Shown one piece after another: positions 1-8,841 of a stretch of DNA of 64,000 bases (positions are counted from its first letter, which is position 1; the number at the start of each line of letters is the position of its first letter). The translations under genes and the position numbers were made by a program. The DNA comes from DATBLE01 sp963734065 (GTDB lineage Bacteria; Actinomycetota; Thermoleophilia; Gaiellales; Gaiellaceae): assembly GCA_963734065.1 (NCBI GenBank), contig CAVTFN010000005.1, positions 1,178,001 through 1,242,000 of the forward strand, given 5' to 3'. The notes beneath the pieces are model-generated. The model ran no database searches and had not been told where the DNA came from. It worked only from the letters and a program-made list of their open reading frames with translations.

Positions 1-606
1 GTCGATCGGCCCGTTCGGCTGCACCGGACAGCCGAGATGCGCACAGTGGTTCGAGAGGATCGTGAAGCTCGGCAGCTCGCCGAGGAAGCCGTTGTTGCGG
101 ACGTAGGCGGTGCGCCGGGAGACCTCGCCGGCCTCGGGATCCTCGACGAAGGTGGTGATGATGAACTTGTTGACCGGGAACTCCTCGAGCGGGCCGAGGT
201 TGACCTTGTGGAAGCTCGTTCCCTCGAAGCCGGACGCGGCGAGCAGTCCGAGCGGCGGAATGGTGATGACCGCGCCGATCAGCGCGCCGAGGCCGAGAGT
301 CGCGCCCTCGAGGAAGCGGTCGCGCGGATAGCGCTCGCCGGCACCGGAGTCGGGCGTGACCGGTTGCGCGGCGGCGGCCGCGCGCGTCGGCGGCGGCGGG
401 GGCACCCCCTCGTCGGCACGGTCGACCGACAGGTCGCGGATCCAGACGCCGCCGAAGGCGAACGCGATCACGGCGCCGATGCCGACGGCGATCCAGTTGC
501 CGATGATCAGCCCGACGAGGACGATCACGAGCCCGATCGCGAACGCGACCGGAAGCAGGGAGGACCCTTGAACGTGTGACTTGTCGTCGCCCTGCCCGGG
601 CTCCAC
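1..606 (-). CDS. qcrA: Rieske iron-sulfur subunit of a cytochrome bc complex, C-terminus outside window
   Basis: This is the electron-transfer Rieske subunit of a membrane quinol:cytochrome c reductase. The frame runs from GTG at 606, after an AGGAAGGAG ribosome site, to the window edge (202 codons). Residues about 20-60 form two hydrophobic segments, and a third lies near 110-135, the three-helix arrangement known for actinobacterial QcrA. The last visible residues hold cluster box I (CAHLGC) at about 190-195; box II, the second Cys-His pair, lies outside. Proline-rich linkers join the helices. Its partners QcrB and QcrC would be expected downstream, beyond the edge. The family is clear from box I and the helices; the complex type is inferred. 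Confidence 0.85.
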   Translation of the reverse strand, partial: MEPGQGDDKSHVQGSSLLPVAFAIGLVIVLVGLIIGNWIAVGIGAVIAFAFGGVWIRDLSVDRADEGVPPPPPTRAAAAAQPVTPDSGAGERYPRDRFLEGATLGLGALIGAVITIPPLGLLAASGFEGTSFHKVNLGPLEEFPVNKFIITTFVEDPEAGEVSRRTAYVRNNGFLGELPSFTILSNHCAHLGCPVQPNGPID

Positions 607-638
607 CTTCGACGCTCCTTCCTCGCTTACCGAGCGGG

Positions 639-667
639 ATCAAACCGCCGCCGGGCCACGCTGTCAA
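639..667 (-). promoter_or_regulatory. Candidate sigma-70 promoter for the Rieske gene
   Basis: On the minus strand TTGACA (667-662) is followed after 17 bases by TTTGAT (644-639). The -35 is a perfect consensus and the -10 matches at 4 of 6 positions. A transcript would start near 632, about 25 bases before the GTG start at 606. Confidence 0.5.
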
Positions 668-719
668 CGACGTAACACTTGACGCAACGCGCGGGCCAAC
701 TATTACTCATCCGCCGGTC

Positions 720-2171
720 TCAGGCGTGGGGATCGGAGAGCCCGTACTCGCGCCAGCGCTGCGCGACCAGCTCTTTCACGTCGTCGCTCATCTCGATCTC
801 GGGCGGCCACTCCCGCGCGCCCTCCTCGGGAAGCTTGTGGGTGGCGTCGATGCCGAGCTTGCCGCCGACGAACTGCGTGCCCGGCGCGTGGTCGAGATGG
901 TCGAGCGGCCCCTCGCTGAGCAGGACGTCTCGCTTCGGGTCGACGTTGGCGGTGACGCGGAAGAAAACGTCCTCGTAGTCGTGGACGTCCACCCACTCGT
1001 CGACCACGACCACGCACTTGGTCAGGCTGAGCATCCCCAGGCCCCAGACCGCGTGCATGATCTTCTGCGCCTGGCCGGGAAACGTCTTGCGGATCGAGAC
1101 GATCGCGCAGTTGTGGAACGCGCCGGCGACGGGCAGGTCGTAGTCGACGATCTCCGGCACCGACATCCGCACCGCCGGCAGGAAGATCCGCTCCGTCGCC
1201 TTGCCAAGCCAGGCGTCCTCGGCCGGCGGCTTGCCGACGACGATCGAGGGATAGATCGCGTCGCGGCGCATCGTCATCGCGGTGACGTGGAACACCGGGA
1301 ACGGCTCCGGCGGCGAGTAGTAGCCGGTGTGGTCGCCGAACGGGCCTTCGATCCCCTCGTCGCCGGCCTCGACGTACCCCTCGAGCACGATCTCGGCCGA
1401 GGCCGGCACCTCGAGGTCGATCGTCTTCCCCTTTACGAGCTCGACGGCGTCCCCGCGCAGGAACCCGGCGAGCATCAGCTCGTCGATGTGCTTGGGCAGC
1501 GGCGCGGACGCGGCGTAGGCGGTGATCGGGTCGAGCCCGAGCGCGACCGCGACCTCCAGCCGCCCCTCGGTCGCCAGGTAGTCCATCCGCCCGTCCTTGT
1601 GGATCTGCCAGTGCATGTAGGTCGAGCGCCGGTCGATCTTCTGCATCCGGTACATGCCGACGTTCCGCGTGCCGGTCTTCGGGTCCCGCGTGATCACCGC
1701 CGGCAGCGTGATGAACGGCGCGGCGTCGCCCGGCCAGCAGGTCTGGATCGGCAGGAGGTCGAGGTTCAGGTCGTCGCCGGTCAGCACGACTTCCTGGCAG
1801 GGGCCGCTGCGCACCGACTTGGGCCGCGAGTCGGCGATCGACTTCAGCTTCGCCAGTCCCTTCACCTTCTCCACCAGGCCCTGCGGGGGCTGCATCTCGA
1901 GGACGTCGCCGAGCTTCCTGCCGACGTCGTCGAGGCGCTCGACCCCGAACGCCAGGCACATCCGACGCTCGGTGCCGAACTGGTTGATCAGCAGCGGATG
2001 CCGAGAGCCCTTGGGATGCTCGAACAGCAGCGCCGGCCCGCGGGCCTTCACCGTCCGGTCGACGATCTCCGTGATCTCCAGGTACGGGTCGACCTCGGCC
2101 GCGATGCGCACGAGCTCGCCCTCGCGCTCGAGTAGCGCGATCCAGTCGCGGAGATCTCGACACGCGGCCAC
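720..2171 (-). CDS. ubiD: UbiD-family decarboxylase
   Basis: This is a prenylated-FMN-dependent decarboxylase of the UbiD family, 483 aa, the usual length. R175 (in MYRMQ), E275 and D280 (in EGPFGD) occupy the places of the Arg-Glu-Asp/Glu catalytic triad. In quinone pathways the family removes the ring carboxylate; because this genome carries futalosine-pathway genes (mqnB, mqnD near 57-58 kb), a role in late menaquinone synthesis is plausible, though other aromatic acids are possible substrates. No UbiX flavin prenyltransferase is in the window. The ATG at 2171 lies 4 bases after the stop of the broken upstream reading frame, so it was probably co-transcribed with it. Family assignment is secure; substrate is inferred. 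Confidence 0.9.
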   Translation of the reverse strand: MAACRDLRDWIALLEREGELVRIAAEVDPYLEITEIVDRTVKARGPALLFEHPKGSRHPLLINQFGTERRMCLAFGVERLDDVGRKLGDVLEMQPPQGLVEKVKGLAKLKSIADSRPKSVRSGPCQEVVLTGDDLNLDLLPIQTCWPGDAAPFITLPAVITRDPKTGTRNVGMYRMQKIDRRSTYMHWQIHKDGRMDYLATEGRLEVAVALGLDPITAYAASAPLPKHIDELMLAGFLRGDAVELVKGKTIDLEVPASAEIVLEGYVEAGDEGIEGPFGDHTGYYSPPEPFPVFHVTAMTMRRDAIYPSIVVGKPPAEDAWLGKATERIFLPAVRMSVPEIVDYDLPVAGAFHNCAIVSIRKTFPGQAQKIMHAVWGLGMLSLTKCVVVVDEWVDVHDYEDVFFRVTANVDPKRDVLLSEGPLDHLDHAPGTQFVGGKLGIDATHKLPEEGAREWPPEIEMSDDVKELVAQRWREYGLSDPHA

Positions 2172-2175
2172 CGGC

Positions 2176-2956
2176 TCAGTCTACGGTCGCGCCAATCCTG
2201 CCCAGTGCCTCCGCGTACGAGAGTGCGCGGCCGTGGGCCCGACCCCGGTCGAAGTCCGTACCGTCCACGACCGCGACCCTCCCGAGGAGGCGCGCGCGGT
2301 GCGCCGTCCAGGCGGGATTCGGGACCTGAACCTCGCCGCGCTCGATCGCACCCCAGAACACCCCGGCCTCGTACGCGTCGCCGCGTCGAGCGGCGAGCCA
2401 GGCGGCCGTGGCCAGCGCCATCGGCATGTTGACGCGGTCGTCGAGCTGAACGATCACCTCGACTGCCGAGACGAGGCACCTTCGGCCTCGTCGAGCTGCC
2501 CCGCCTCCAGCAGCCAGTCGGCGAGGTTGGCGAGGGTGATGCCGCGCCACCAGTGGAACCCGACCTCCCCGGCAAGCGCGGCGCTCTCCCGCATCAAGCG
2601 GACGCCCTCGCTCCGATCTCCTCGTGCGAGCGCGGCAGTGCCGAGCACGTTGAGGGCGATCGCCTCGTCCCGCCGGGAGCCGCGCTGCCGGTCGAGCTCC
2701 AGCGCCTCGGCTCCGAGCCGGGCCGCCCGCTCGGTGTCTCCCTGCTGAAGCACCGAGACAGCGATCCGATGGCGGACGTGCGCTGATCCATCCTCGTCGC
2801 GCGCCTCGTCGAAGAGCACGCGCGCACGTTCGTACTCCGGCTCGGCGAGGGCGTTCTCACCGGTCATGTCGAATGTCCCCCCGCGAACGCGGAGGGCCCG
2901 GGCGCGCAGGGCGACATCGACTCCGTCGTCGGCCTTCGCGAGGAACGCGTCGATCC
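2176..2956 (-). pseudogene. Displaced C-terminal repeat region of the cyclase/ATPase gene (two frameshifts)
   Basis: This stretch holds the helical, TPR-like end of the protein encoded upstream (2864-4627), but in two other frames. The first break is near 2957: the main frame runs into an unrelated Arg/Ser-rich tail, while the next frame resumes sensible helical sequence starting WIDAFLAKADDG and continues to a stop at 2454. The second break is near 2475-2480, after LDEAEG; another frame continues with VSAVEVIVQLDD and ends at 2176. Each break would be mended by one added base. With both repaired the protein would be about 817 aa, normal for this architecture. True decay and assembly error cannot be told apart from this sequence alone. 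Confidence 0.65.
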
Positions 2957-4627
2957 AGGCTCAGCGGCCAACGGGTCGCCCGTGACCAGGTGAAGCTCGA
3001 CCAGCCACATGAGGCGGAGCCCGAGGCCGACCTCGCCCGCCCCCAGCGCCCAGGCGAGGGCGATGTCGATGTTGGCACGCTCCGGGACGATCAGCTCCGG
3101 CCTGTGCGAGCCGACCGCCTCCTGGTACAGATTGGCGACCTCCGCCAGCTCCAGGAGATGCTCGAGCAGCCCGCGGAGAAGCTCGTCGCGGTCGATGGGC
3201 GCAAGCCGCTCCGCGGCGAACTCGCGGATCGTCTCGAGCATGCCGAGGCGATGGGTCTCCCAACGGCGGACGAGGCTCTTGTCGACGAGCGACTCGAGCA
3301 CCTCGAGGTCGGCGCGACACACCCGCTCGGCGGTCGCGACCGACCAGCTGCCGCGAAAGACCGACAACCCGGCAAGCACGCGCTGCTCCTCGACCGACAA
3401 CAGGTCGTATGACCACTCGATCGTCGCCCGCAACGTCCGCTGCCGCAGCTCCGCGTCGCGGCCGCCGCGGAGAAGGTCGAGCCGGCTGCCGAGGCGCTCG
3501 AGCAGCTGCTCGGAGGTGAGCAGCGAGGTGCGGGCGGCGGCGAGCTCGAGCGCGAGCGGAAGGTCGTCGAGCCGCGCGCAGATCTCGTCGACGAACGCAT
3601 CCGGTTCGAAGCCGGGGTCCACCTCCCGCGCGCGGGCGACGAAGAGCTCACAGGCCGCCGCCCGCGCAAGGACGGGCACGGGGTACACGTGCTCACCCCG
3701 GACACGGAGCAGCTCCCGGCTCGTGACGAGCACGTCGAGGTTCCGACAGGCGGCGAGCAGGGCGGGAAGCTCCGCCGCTGCGTCGATCACGTGCTCGAAG
3801 TTGTCCAGGAGCAGCAGCAGCCGGCGATCGCCGACGATCTCCGCCAGCGGGGCGCCGCCGCCCAGCACCTGCGCGGCGGTGGGGAGCACGGAGGCGGCAT
3901 CGGTGATCGCGGCGAGCGGCACCCACCACACGCCCTGCTGGTATTCGTCGGCCGCCTCGGCTGCGGCCTGCAACGCCAGCCTCGTCTTGCCGGTACCGCC
4001 GGCTCCGGCGAGCGTCAGAAGTCGTGTCGCCGTGTCCCGGATCTGCTCCTCCACAGCCCCCAACTCCTGGGCGCGGCCGAGGAACGGGCTCGTCGGGACG
4101 GGCAGATTCGTTGCGTAGAGCGTCTTCAGCGGCGGAAACGTCCCGTCACCCAGCTGGTAGATCCGTTCCGGCGCGGACCGATCCTTGAGCCGGTGCTCAC
4201 CCAGATCCCGCAGGCCTTCCGCGCCCACGAGGTCTCGCGTCGACTGCGACACGAGCACCTGGCCTCCGTGGCCGGACGCAGCGATCCGCGCGGCGCGGTG
4301 GACGTCGATCCCGAGGTATCCCTCGTCGGTGGCGATCGGCTCGCCGGTGTGCACGCCCATCCGCACGCGAACCGGCCCGCCTTCGAGCTCGGCCCGCGCG
4401 TCGGCCGCCGCCGCCAGCGCCTCCGAGGCGCGGTCGAACGCGACGAAGAAGGCGTCGCCCTGCGTATCGACTTCGACCCCGCCGTTGCGACCGAATGCGT
4501 CACGGACGATCCGGCGGTGCTCGGCGAGGACATCCACGTAGCGGTCGCCGAGCTCGTGCAGCAGCCGCGTCGAGCCCTCGATGTCGGTGAAGAGGAACGT
4601 GACGGTACCGCTCGGCAAACCGGGCAC
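2864..4627 (-). CDS. Adenylate/guanylate cyclase domain fused to a LuxR-type NTPase (frameshifted at C-terminus)
   Basis: This encodes a cytoplasmic signal-transduction ATPase. Residues 8-135 form a class III nucleotide cyclase domain with metal-binding D15 (FTDIEGST) and D58 (TQGDAFF). The usual Asn of the VNxAAR motif is His here (VHRAAR), so catalytic activity is doubtful. Residues about 182-480 form a NB-ARC/AAA-like NTPase with Walker A GAGGTGKT (208-215) and Walker B (LLLLLDN), then a winged-helix-like segment and helical repeats. The last 30 or so codons (STRSSRR onward) are an out-of-frame tail caused by a one-base loss near 2957. Such proteins are usually large transcriptional or signalling regulators; no target is evident. 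Confidence 0.75.
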   Translation of the reverse strand: MPGLPSGTVTFLFTDIEGSTRLLHELGDRYVDVLAEHRRIVRDAFGRNGGVEVDTQGDAFFVAFDRASEALAAAADARAELEGGPVRVRMGVHTGEPIATDEGYLGIDVHRAARIAASGHGGQVLVSQSTRDLVGAEGLRDLGEHRLKDRSAPERIYQLGDGTFPPLKTLYATNLPVPTSPFLGRAQELGAVEEQIRDTATRLLTLAGAGGTGKTRLALQAAAEAADEYQQGVWWVPLAAITDAASVLPTAAQVLGGGAPLAEIVGDRRLLLLLDNFEHVIDAAAELPALLAACRNLDVLVTSRELLRVRGEHVYPVPVLARAAACELFVARAREVDPGFEPDAFVDEICARLDDLPLALELAAARTSLLTSEQLLERLGSRLDLLRGGRDAELRQRTLRATIEWSYDLLSVEEQRVLAGLSVFRGSWSVATAERVCRADLEVLESLVDKSLVRRWETHRLGMLETIREFAAERLAPIDRDELLRGLLEHLLELAEVANLYQEAVGSHRPELIVPERANIDIALAWALGAGEVGLGLRLMWLVELHLVTGDPLAAEPGSTRSSRRPTTESMSPCAPGPSAFAGGHST

Positions 4628-4671
4628 CGCACAATCATGCGCGCACGGGGCGACCGGGGGAAGAGTCTTGC

Positions 4672-4800
4672 CTAGTGCTTGCGGAGCTTGCGCGAGAGCG
4701 TCCCGAGCCCGATCACGCCTAGGAAGATCAGGCCGACGATCAGCATCCCGGTGATGACGTCACGGCCTTCCGAGGCAGCGTCGGCGAGCAGCGCGAGCAC
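4672..4800 (-). CDS. Small single-pass membrane protein, 42 aa
   Basis: A short frame from GTG at 4800 to TAG at 4672. After about 17 mostly acidic residues there is one hydrophobic segment (roughly 18-33, MLIVGLIFLGVIGLG) followed by a basic tail (RKLRKH), which predicts a single helix with the C-terminus in the cytoplasm. It lies 9 bases after the gene ending at 4810, in the same direction as hemB-hemL, so it may be the last gene of that operon. I do not recognise a family. The coding claim rests on codon sense, composition and operon position. Confidence 0.5.
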   Translation of the reverse strand: MLALLADAASEGRDVITGMLIVGLIFLGVIGLGTLSRKLRKH

Positions 4801-4809
4801 GGCGCGAGT

Positions 4810-5295
4810 CTAACCCACCCGCTCGGCGTGCAGAGCCAGAGCTCGGTCGAGCTCATCGCCGCCGGTCGCCCCGCGCGCGAGGCCGTCGAGCACGGCCGTC
4901 TCTCGGGTCTCCCGCAGCGGCCCTCTGCCGAGCAGCGCCGCGGTCGCCGCCCAGGCCTCGCCGTCGCCCGGGTCGGTATCCGCGCGCAGCTGCGCGCACA
5001 CCGAGATCAGCGCGGCGAGGTCGGCAACCGCATCGACGTCCTCGTGCGCGGCGACGCGGACGAGCCCGTGCGCGTAGAGGTAGTCGCCGAGCAGCAGAGC
5101 GTTGTGCCCGTCTGCGGCGAACAGGCGCGGCCGTCCGTAGTGGAGCAGATACCCCTCGTAGATCGTCTCGACGCCGACGGCGTAGCGCTCCTCGGCGAGC
5201 AAGGGCGAAAAGACCGGGACGAGGTCGCGGTCCTCGGCGGGAAGGAGCGCCTCGGCCCACAGCGGGCTCTCGGCCACAGCCTCGTCGGCGATCAC
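4810..5295 (-). CDS. Unknown protein in the heme operon
   Basis: About 161 aa from GTG at 5295, 10 bases after the hemL stop; a TTG at 5325 overlapping hemL is the alternative start. The protein is helical, acidic and alanine/leucine rich, with a GDYLYAHGL stretch that resembles the middle of isoprenyl diphosphate synthases. It has no DDxxD motif, so I do not assign that activity. Its tight spacing behind hemL suggests co-translation and a link to tetrapyrrole synthesis or membrane maturation, but nothing in the sequence shows a reaction. Confidence 0.55.
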   Translation of the reverse strand: MIADEAVAESPLWAEALLPAEDRDLVPVFSPLLAEERYAVGVETIYEGYLLHYGRPRLFAADGHNALLLGDYLYAHGLVRVAAHEDVDAVADLAALISVCAQLRADTDPGDGEAWAATAALLGRGPLRETRETAVLDGLARGATGGDELDRALALHAERVG

Positions 5296-5305
5296 CTCCC
5301 AGAGA

Positions 5306-6565
5306 TCAAGCGAAGAAGCCGGCAACCGCCTGCACCGTCCTCTCCAGCTCGGCGTCGCCGTGGGCGGTCGAGACGAACAGCGCCTCGAACTGCGACGGCG
5401 CGACGTAGACACCCTGGGCAAGCAGGTGGCGAAAGAGCGCGCCGTACCGCTCGGTGTCGCAGGCCTGCGCCTCGTCGAACCGCGTCACCTGCCAGTCGGC
5501 CATGAACAGGGTGAGCATGGCGCCGACCCGCTGCACGCGACCGAACGGCGCCAGCCCCGCCTCGAGCTCCGCGCCCGCAGCCTCGAGCTGCTCGTACACG
5601 GCCCCGTCGCGGAGGCGGCGCAGCACCGACAGCCCTGCCGCAGTCGCCAGCGGGTTCCCCGACAGCGTGCCGGCCTGGTAGACGGAGCCGGCCGGGGCAA
5701 GCTGCTCCATCACGTCGGCACGTCCGCCGAACGCCGCCAGCGGCAGCCCGCCGCCGACGATCTTGCCGAGAATGGTCAGATCCGGCGTGACGCCGTACAG
5801 CTCCTGCGCGCCGCCGCGGGCGACACGGAAGCCGGTGATCACCTCGTCGAAGACGAGCAGCGCGCCGGAGGCGTCGCACAGCTCGCGGAGCGCCTCGAGG
5901 AAGCCCGGTGCCGGCGGGACGACGCCCATGTTCCCCGCGACGGGCTCGACGACGATGCAGGCAAGCCCCTCGCCCCACTGCGCGACCGCCGCCGCGGCCC
6001 CGTCGACGTCGTTGTACGGGCAGACGATCGTGTCGGCCGTCGCGCCGGTCGGAACGCCCGGCGAGCCCGGGATGCCGAGGGTGGCGATCCCGGAGCCGGC
6101 GCTCGCAAGGAGCCCGTCCGCGTGGCCGTGGTAGCAACCGGCGAACTTGATCACGCGGTCCCTGTGCGTCGCGGCTCTGGCGAGCCGCACCGCAGACATC
6201 GCGGCTTCGGTTCCGGACGATACGAGCCGCACCATCTCCACCGACGGGACGGCGTCGACGATCTCCGCGGCCAGCTCGACCTCGGCCTCGGTCGGCGCGC
6301 CGAACGACGTCCCTCGTTCGGCGGCCTCGATCACCGCCGCCAGCGTCTCCGGATCCGCGTGCCCGAAGATCAGCGGCCCCCACGACATCACCCAGTCGAC
6401 GTAGCGGCGGCCGTCGACGTCCTCGATCTCCGCTCCCTCGCCGCGGGCCATGAACACCGGCTCGTCCAGGCCGACCGCGCGCATCGCGCGCACCGGCGAG
6501 TTGACGCCGCCGGGGATCAGCTCGAGCGCGCGCCTATAGAGATCCGCGCGCGTCCTCAGAGCCAC
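5306..6565 (-). CDS. hemL: Glutamate-1-semialdehyde 2,1-aminomutase
   Basis: This PLP enzyme converts glutamate-1-semialdehyde to 5-aminolevulinate in the C5 route of tetrapyrrole synthesis. The 419-aa protein matches the family length. K268 in the LGKIVGGGLP motif is the PLP lysine, and FDEVITGFR (239-247) carries the cofactor-binding Asp. The reading frame stays open far upstream, but the homologous region begins at TRADLYRRALELIPGG, so I use the GTG at 6565. It overlaps the hemB stop by 10 bases, implying translational coupling with hemB. The preceding gene hemA is not in the window. Confidence 0.93.
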   Translation of the reverse strand: MALRTRADLYRRALELIPGGVNSPVRAMRAVGLDEPVFMARGEGAEIEDVDGRRYVDWVMSWGPLIFGHADPETLAAVIEAAERGTSFGAPTEAEVELAAEIVDAVPSVEMVRLVSSGTEAAMSAVRLARAATHRDRVIKFAGCYHGHADGLLASAGSGIATLGIPGSPGVPTGATADTIVCPYNDVDGAAAAVAQWGEGLACIVVEPVAGNMGVVPPAPGFLEALRELCDASGALLVFDEVITGFRVARGGAQELYGVTPDLTILGKIVGGGLPLAAFGGRADVMEQLAPAGSVYQAGTLSGNPLATAAGLSVLRRLRDGAVYEQLEAAGAELEAGLAPFGRVQRVGAMLTLFMADWQVTRFDEAQACDTERYGALFRHLLAQGVYVAPSQFEALFVSTAHGDAELERTVQAVAGFFA

Positions 6566-7503
6566 GCAGCCAGGTCTTTCGTCCAGTACGAGACGACGAC
6601 GTCCGCGCCTGCGCGCTTGATCGCGGTCAGCGACTCGAGCGCCGCCGTCTGCTCGTCGAGCCAGCCGCGCGCCGCGGCCGCCTTGACCATCGCGTACTCG
6701 CCGGAGACGTTGTACGCCGCGAGCGGCAGGTCGAAGCGCTCGCGCGCCGCCCGGATCACGTCGAGGTAGGGCAGCGCCGGCTTGACCATGATCACGTCGG
6801 CCCCCTCGGCGACGTCCAGCTCGCATTCGCGCAGCGCCTCACGGACGTTCGCCGGATCCATCTGGTAGCCGCGCCGGTCGCCGAAGGACGGCGCCGAGTC
6901 GGCCGCCTCGCGGAACGGCCCGTAGAACGCCGAGGCGTACTTGGCGGAGTACGCGACGATCGGCGTCTCCGGCAGAGCCTCGCGGATCGTGGCGACGCGG
7001 CCGTCCATCATGTCGCTCGGGCACACCGCGTCGGCGCCGGCGTCGACGTGCGACACCGCCGTGCGCGCGAGCAGGTCGAGCGTCGCGTCGTTCTCGATCT
7101 CCCCGTCGACGATCACGCCGCAGTGGCCGTGGTCGGTGTACTCGCAGAGGCACACGTCGGTGAGCAGGACGAGCTCCGGAAAGCGCGGCCGCAGCTCGCG
7201 GAGCGCGCGCTGGATCACGCCGTCGTCGTCCCAAGCGCCGGAGCCCTCTTCGTCCTTCTCGTCCGGGATCCCGAACAGGATCACCGCACGCACGCCGGCG
7301 GCGACCAGCCGGTCGACCTCCTCGCCGACCTCGTCCACCGACCAGCGTCCCATCGCGGGCAGCGCCTCGTTCGGCTCGGTCAGCGGCCCGACGAACAGCG
7401 GCATGACGAAGTCGTCGAGGTCGAGCCGCGTCTCGCGTACGAGCGAGCGCAGCGCGCCGGTGCTGCGCAGCCGGCGGAGCCGGGTCACCGGAAACGTGGC
7501 CAC
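6556..7503 (-). CDS. hemB: Porphobilinogen synthase (5-aminolevulinate dehydratase)
   Basis: This enzyme condenses two 5-aminolevulinate molecules into porphobilinogen. At 315 aa it is normal in length. Schiff-base lysines K188 (YSAKYAS) and K241 (MVKPALPY) are present, and C118, C120 and C128 in DVCLCEYTDHGHC form the active-site zinc cluster, so this is a zinc-type enzyme. It is the first heme gene of the operon hemB-hemL-unknown-small membrane protein on the minus strand. Confidence 0.95.
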   Translation of the reverse strand: MATFPVTRLRRLRSTGALRSLVRETRLDLDDFVMPLFVGPLTEPNEALPAMGRWSVDEVGEEVDRLVAAGVRAVILFGIPDEKDEEGSGAWDDDGVIQRALRELRPRFPELVLLTDVCLCEYTDHGHCGVIVDGEIENDATLDLLARTAVSHVDAGADAVCPSDMMDGRVATIREALPETPIVAYSAKYASAFYGPFREAADSAPSFGDRRGYQMDPANVREALRECELDVAEGADVIMVKPALPYLDVIRAARERFDLPLAAYNVSGEYAMVKAAAARGWLDEQTAALESLTAIKRAGADVVVSYWTKDLAAWL

Positions 7504-7512
7504 GCCGGAAGG

Positions 7513-8841
7513 TTAGACCGCGAGCCTTCGCACGGACAGGCGGGTCAGCAGGCCGAACAGCACACCGAGCCCGATCAGCCAGGCGGCCTCGCGTGCAAGG
7601 GTCCCCCACGGCGAGCCGTCGTAGAGCGCCGACGCGAAGAAGCGAACCGCGTGCGCGAACGGGAAGGCGTCGCTGATCCAGGCGGCGGCCGGGACGATCT
7701 CCCTCGGCACGAGGCCGAGGAAGACGACGGGCAGGACGATCAGGATCCCGACCAGCGAGGCGGTCCGGGACTCGCGCGTGAGCGCGCCGACCAGCGTCCC
7801 CACTGCGCCGATCGCAGCTCCGGCGAGCAGGACGCCGACGAGCACGAGCGGCAGGCGCTGCCACGGCTCGCCGCCGTGGACGCCGCCGACCTCGACCGCG
7901 ATCCCGAAGCCGACGAGGATCGCGAAGCCGACCCCGAGCGCAACGGTCACCGCCAGGCCGATTTTGGCGACGATCAGCTGGCCCAGGCCGACCAGCCCGC
8001 GCACGAGCCGTCCGATCGCATTCTCGTCCCGCTCGGCCGCAAGCGCTCCGCCGGCGAGCAGCAGCCCGAGGAAGCTGATCGTGATCGCCAGGCCGTACGC
8101 CTGCACCTGCGCCGAGAGCAGGGACGTGCGGCCCTGCCCGTGCTCCTCGTCGAGGACGACCGGGCTCGCGGTCGCGCGGATCGCGTTGCCGGTGAGGGCG
8201 AGCGCAAGCCGGGCGTCGTCGACGAAGTCGGCGATCTTCGCCTTCTGCGGAGAGTCGGGGATGCCGGCGAGCAGCTGCTTCGTCCCGTCGAGGCCGATGA
8301 TCGAGAAGTCGTGGCCGAGGACGCGGCCGGTGCCGCCGTGGAGAAGCAGGTTCACGTACTGGAGGTCGGCCTGGATGAAGGCCTTCTGCAGCTTCAGGTT
8401 CAGGTTGTAGACGAGCGCCTGCATCTGCTGGCGCACGCGCGGGGTGATCCCGCCGCTGCCGGTCGCGAGCGTCAGGTGCGGGCTCGACACCAACCCCTTC
8501 AGGTCGGCGACGAACCCCTGCGGGACGGTCACGACCGCGGAGACCCGGCCCGAGGCGAGCTGCTGCGCCGCCTGCTGCTCCGACATCCGGACGATCTCGA
8601 CGTTCTTGCCGACGTCGCGGATCAGGTTGTCGATGCTGAAGGACTGCCCCGCGACCGTGACCCGGTGCGGGATGCCGTCCTTGTCGACGAAGGCGACGCG
8701 CGGTTTCGCGTTCGCGTAGGCGGCGGTCAGACCGATCAGCAACGCGATCACGAGCGGGTAGGCGATCAGGACGCCGAGCAGCGCCGGCGAGCGCCGGAGG
8801 ACGAGCAGGTCCTTCCGCAGGACGAGCCAGGCGGGTCTCAT
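7513..8841 (-). CDS. ABC-2 type exporter permease
   Basis: A 442-aa inner-membrane permease. One helix near residues 18-40 is followed by a large soluble region (about 45-250), then five or more hydrophobic helices to the C-terminus, the usual shape of ABC-2 permeases that export drugs or lipids. Its start overlaps the stop of the ATPase gene by 4 bases, so the two form a coupled pair. The substrate cannot be read from sequence. Confidence 0.8.
   Translation of the reverse strand: MRPAWLVLRKDLLVLRRSPALLGVLIAYPLVIALLIGLTAAYANAKPRVAFVDKDGIPHRVTVAGQSFSIDNLIRDVGKNVEIVRMSEQQAAQQLASGRVSAVVTVPQGFVADLKGLVSSPHLTLATGSGGITPRVRQQMQALVYNLNLKLQKAFIQADLQYVNLLLHGGTGRVLGHDFSIIGLDGTKQLLAGIPDSPQKAKIADFVDDARLALALTGNAIRATASPVVLDEEHGQGRTSLLSAQVQAYGLAITISFLGLLLAGGALAAERDENAIGRLVRGLVGLGQLIVAKIGLAVTVALGVGFAILVGFGIAVEVGGVHGGEPWQRLPLVLVGVLLAGAAIGAVGTLVGALTRESRTASLVGILIVLPVVFLGLVPREIVPAAAWISDAFPFAHAVRFFASALYDGSPWGTLAREAAWLIGLGVLFGLLTRLSVRRLAV

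Noticed and set aside
679..706. TTGACG, 16 bases, TATTAC on the plus strand
   Set aside because: Promoter-like but no plus-strand gene follows; both flanking genes are on the minus strand.
4810..5295. Polyprenyl diphosphate synthase
   Set aside because: Only a short GDYLYAHGL resemblance; both Asp-rich motifs are missing.
5306..6826. Longer hemL starting about 87 codons upstream
   Set aside because: The extension is Arg/Gly-rich, lies over hemB and has no homology; GTG at 6565 fits the family start.
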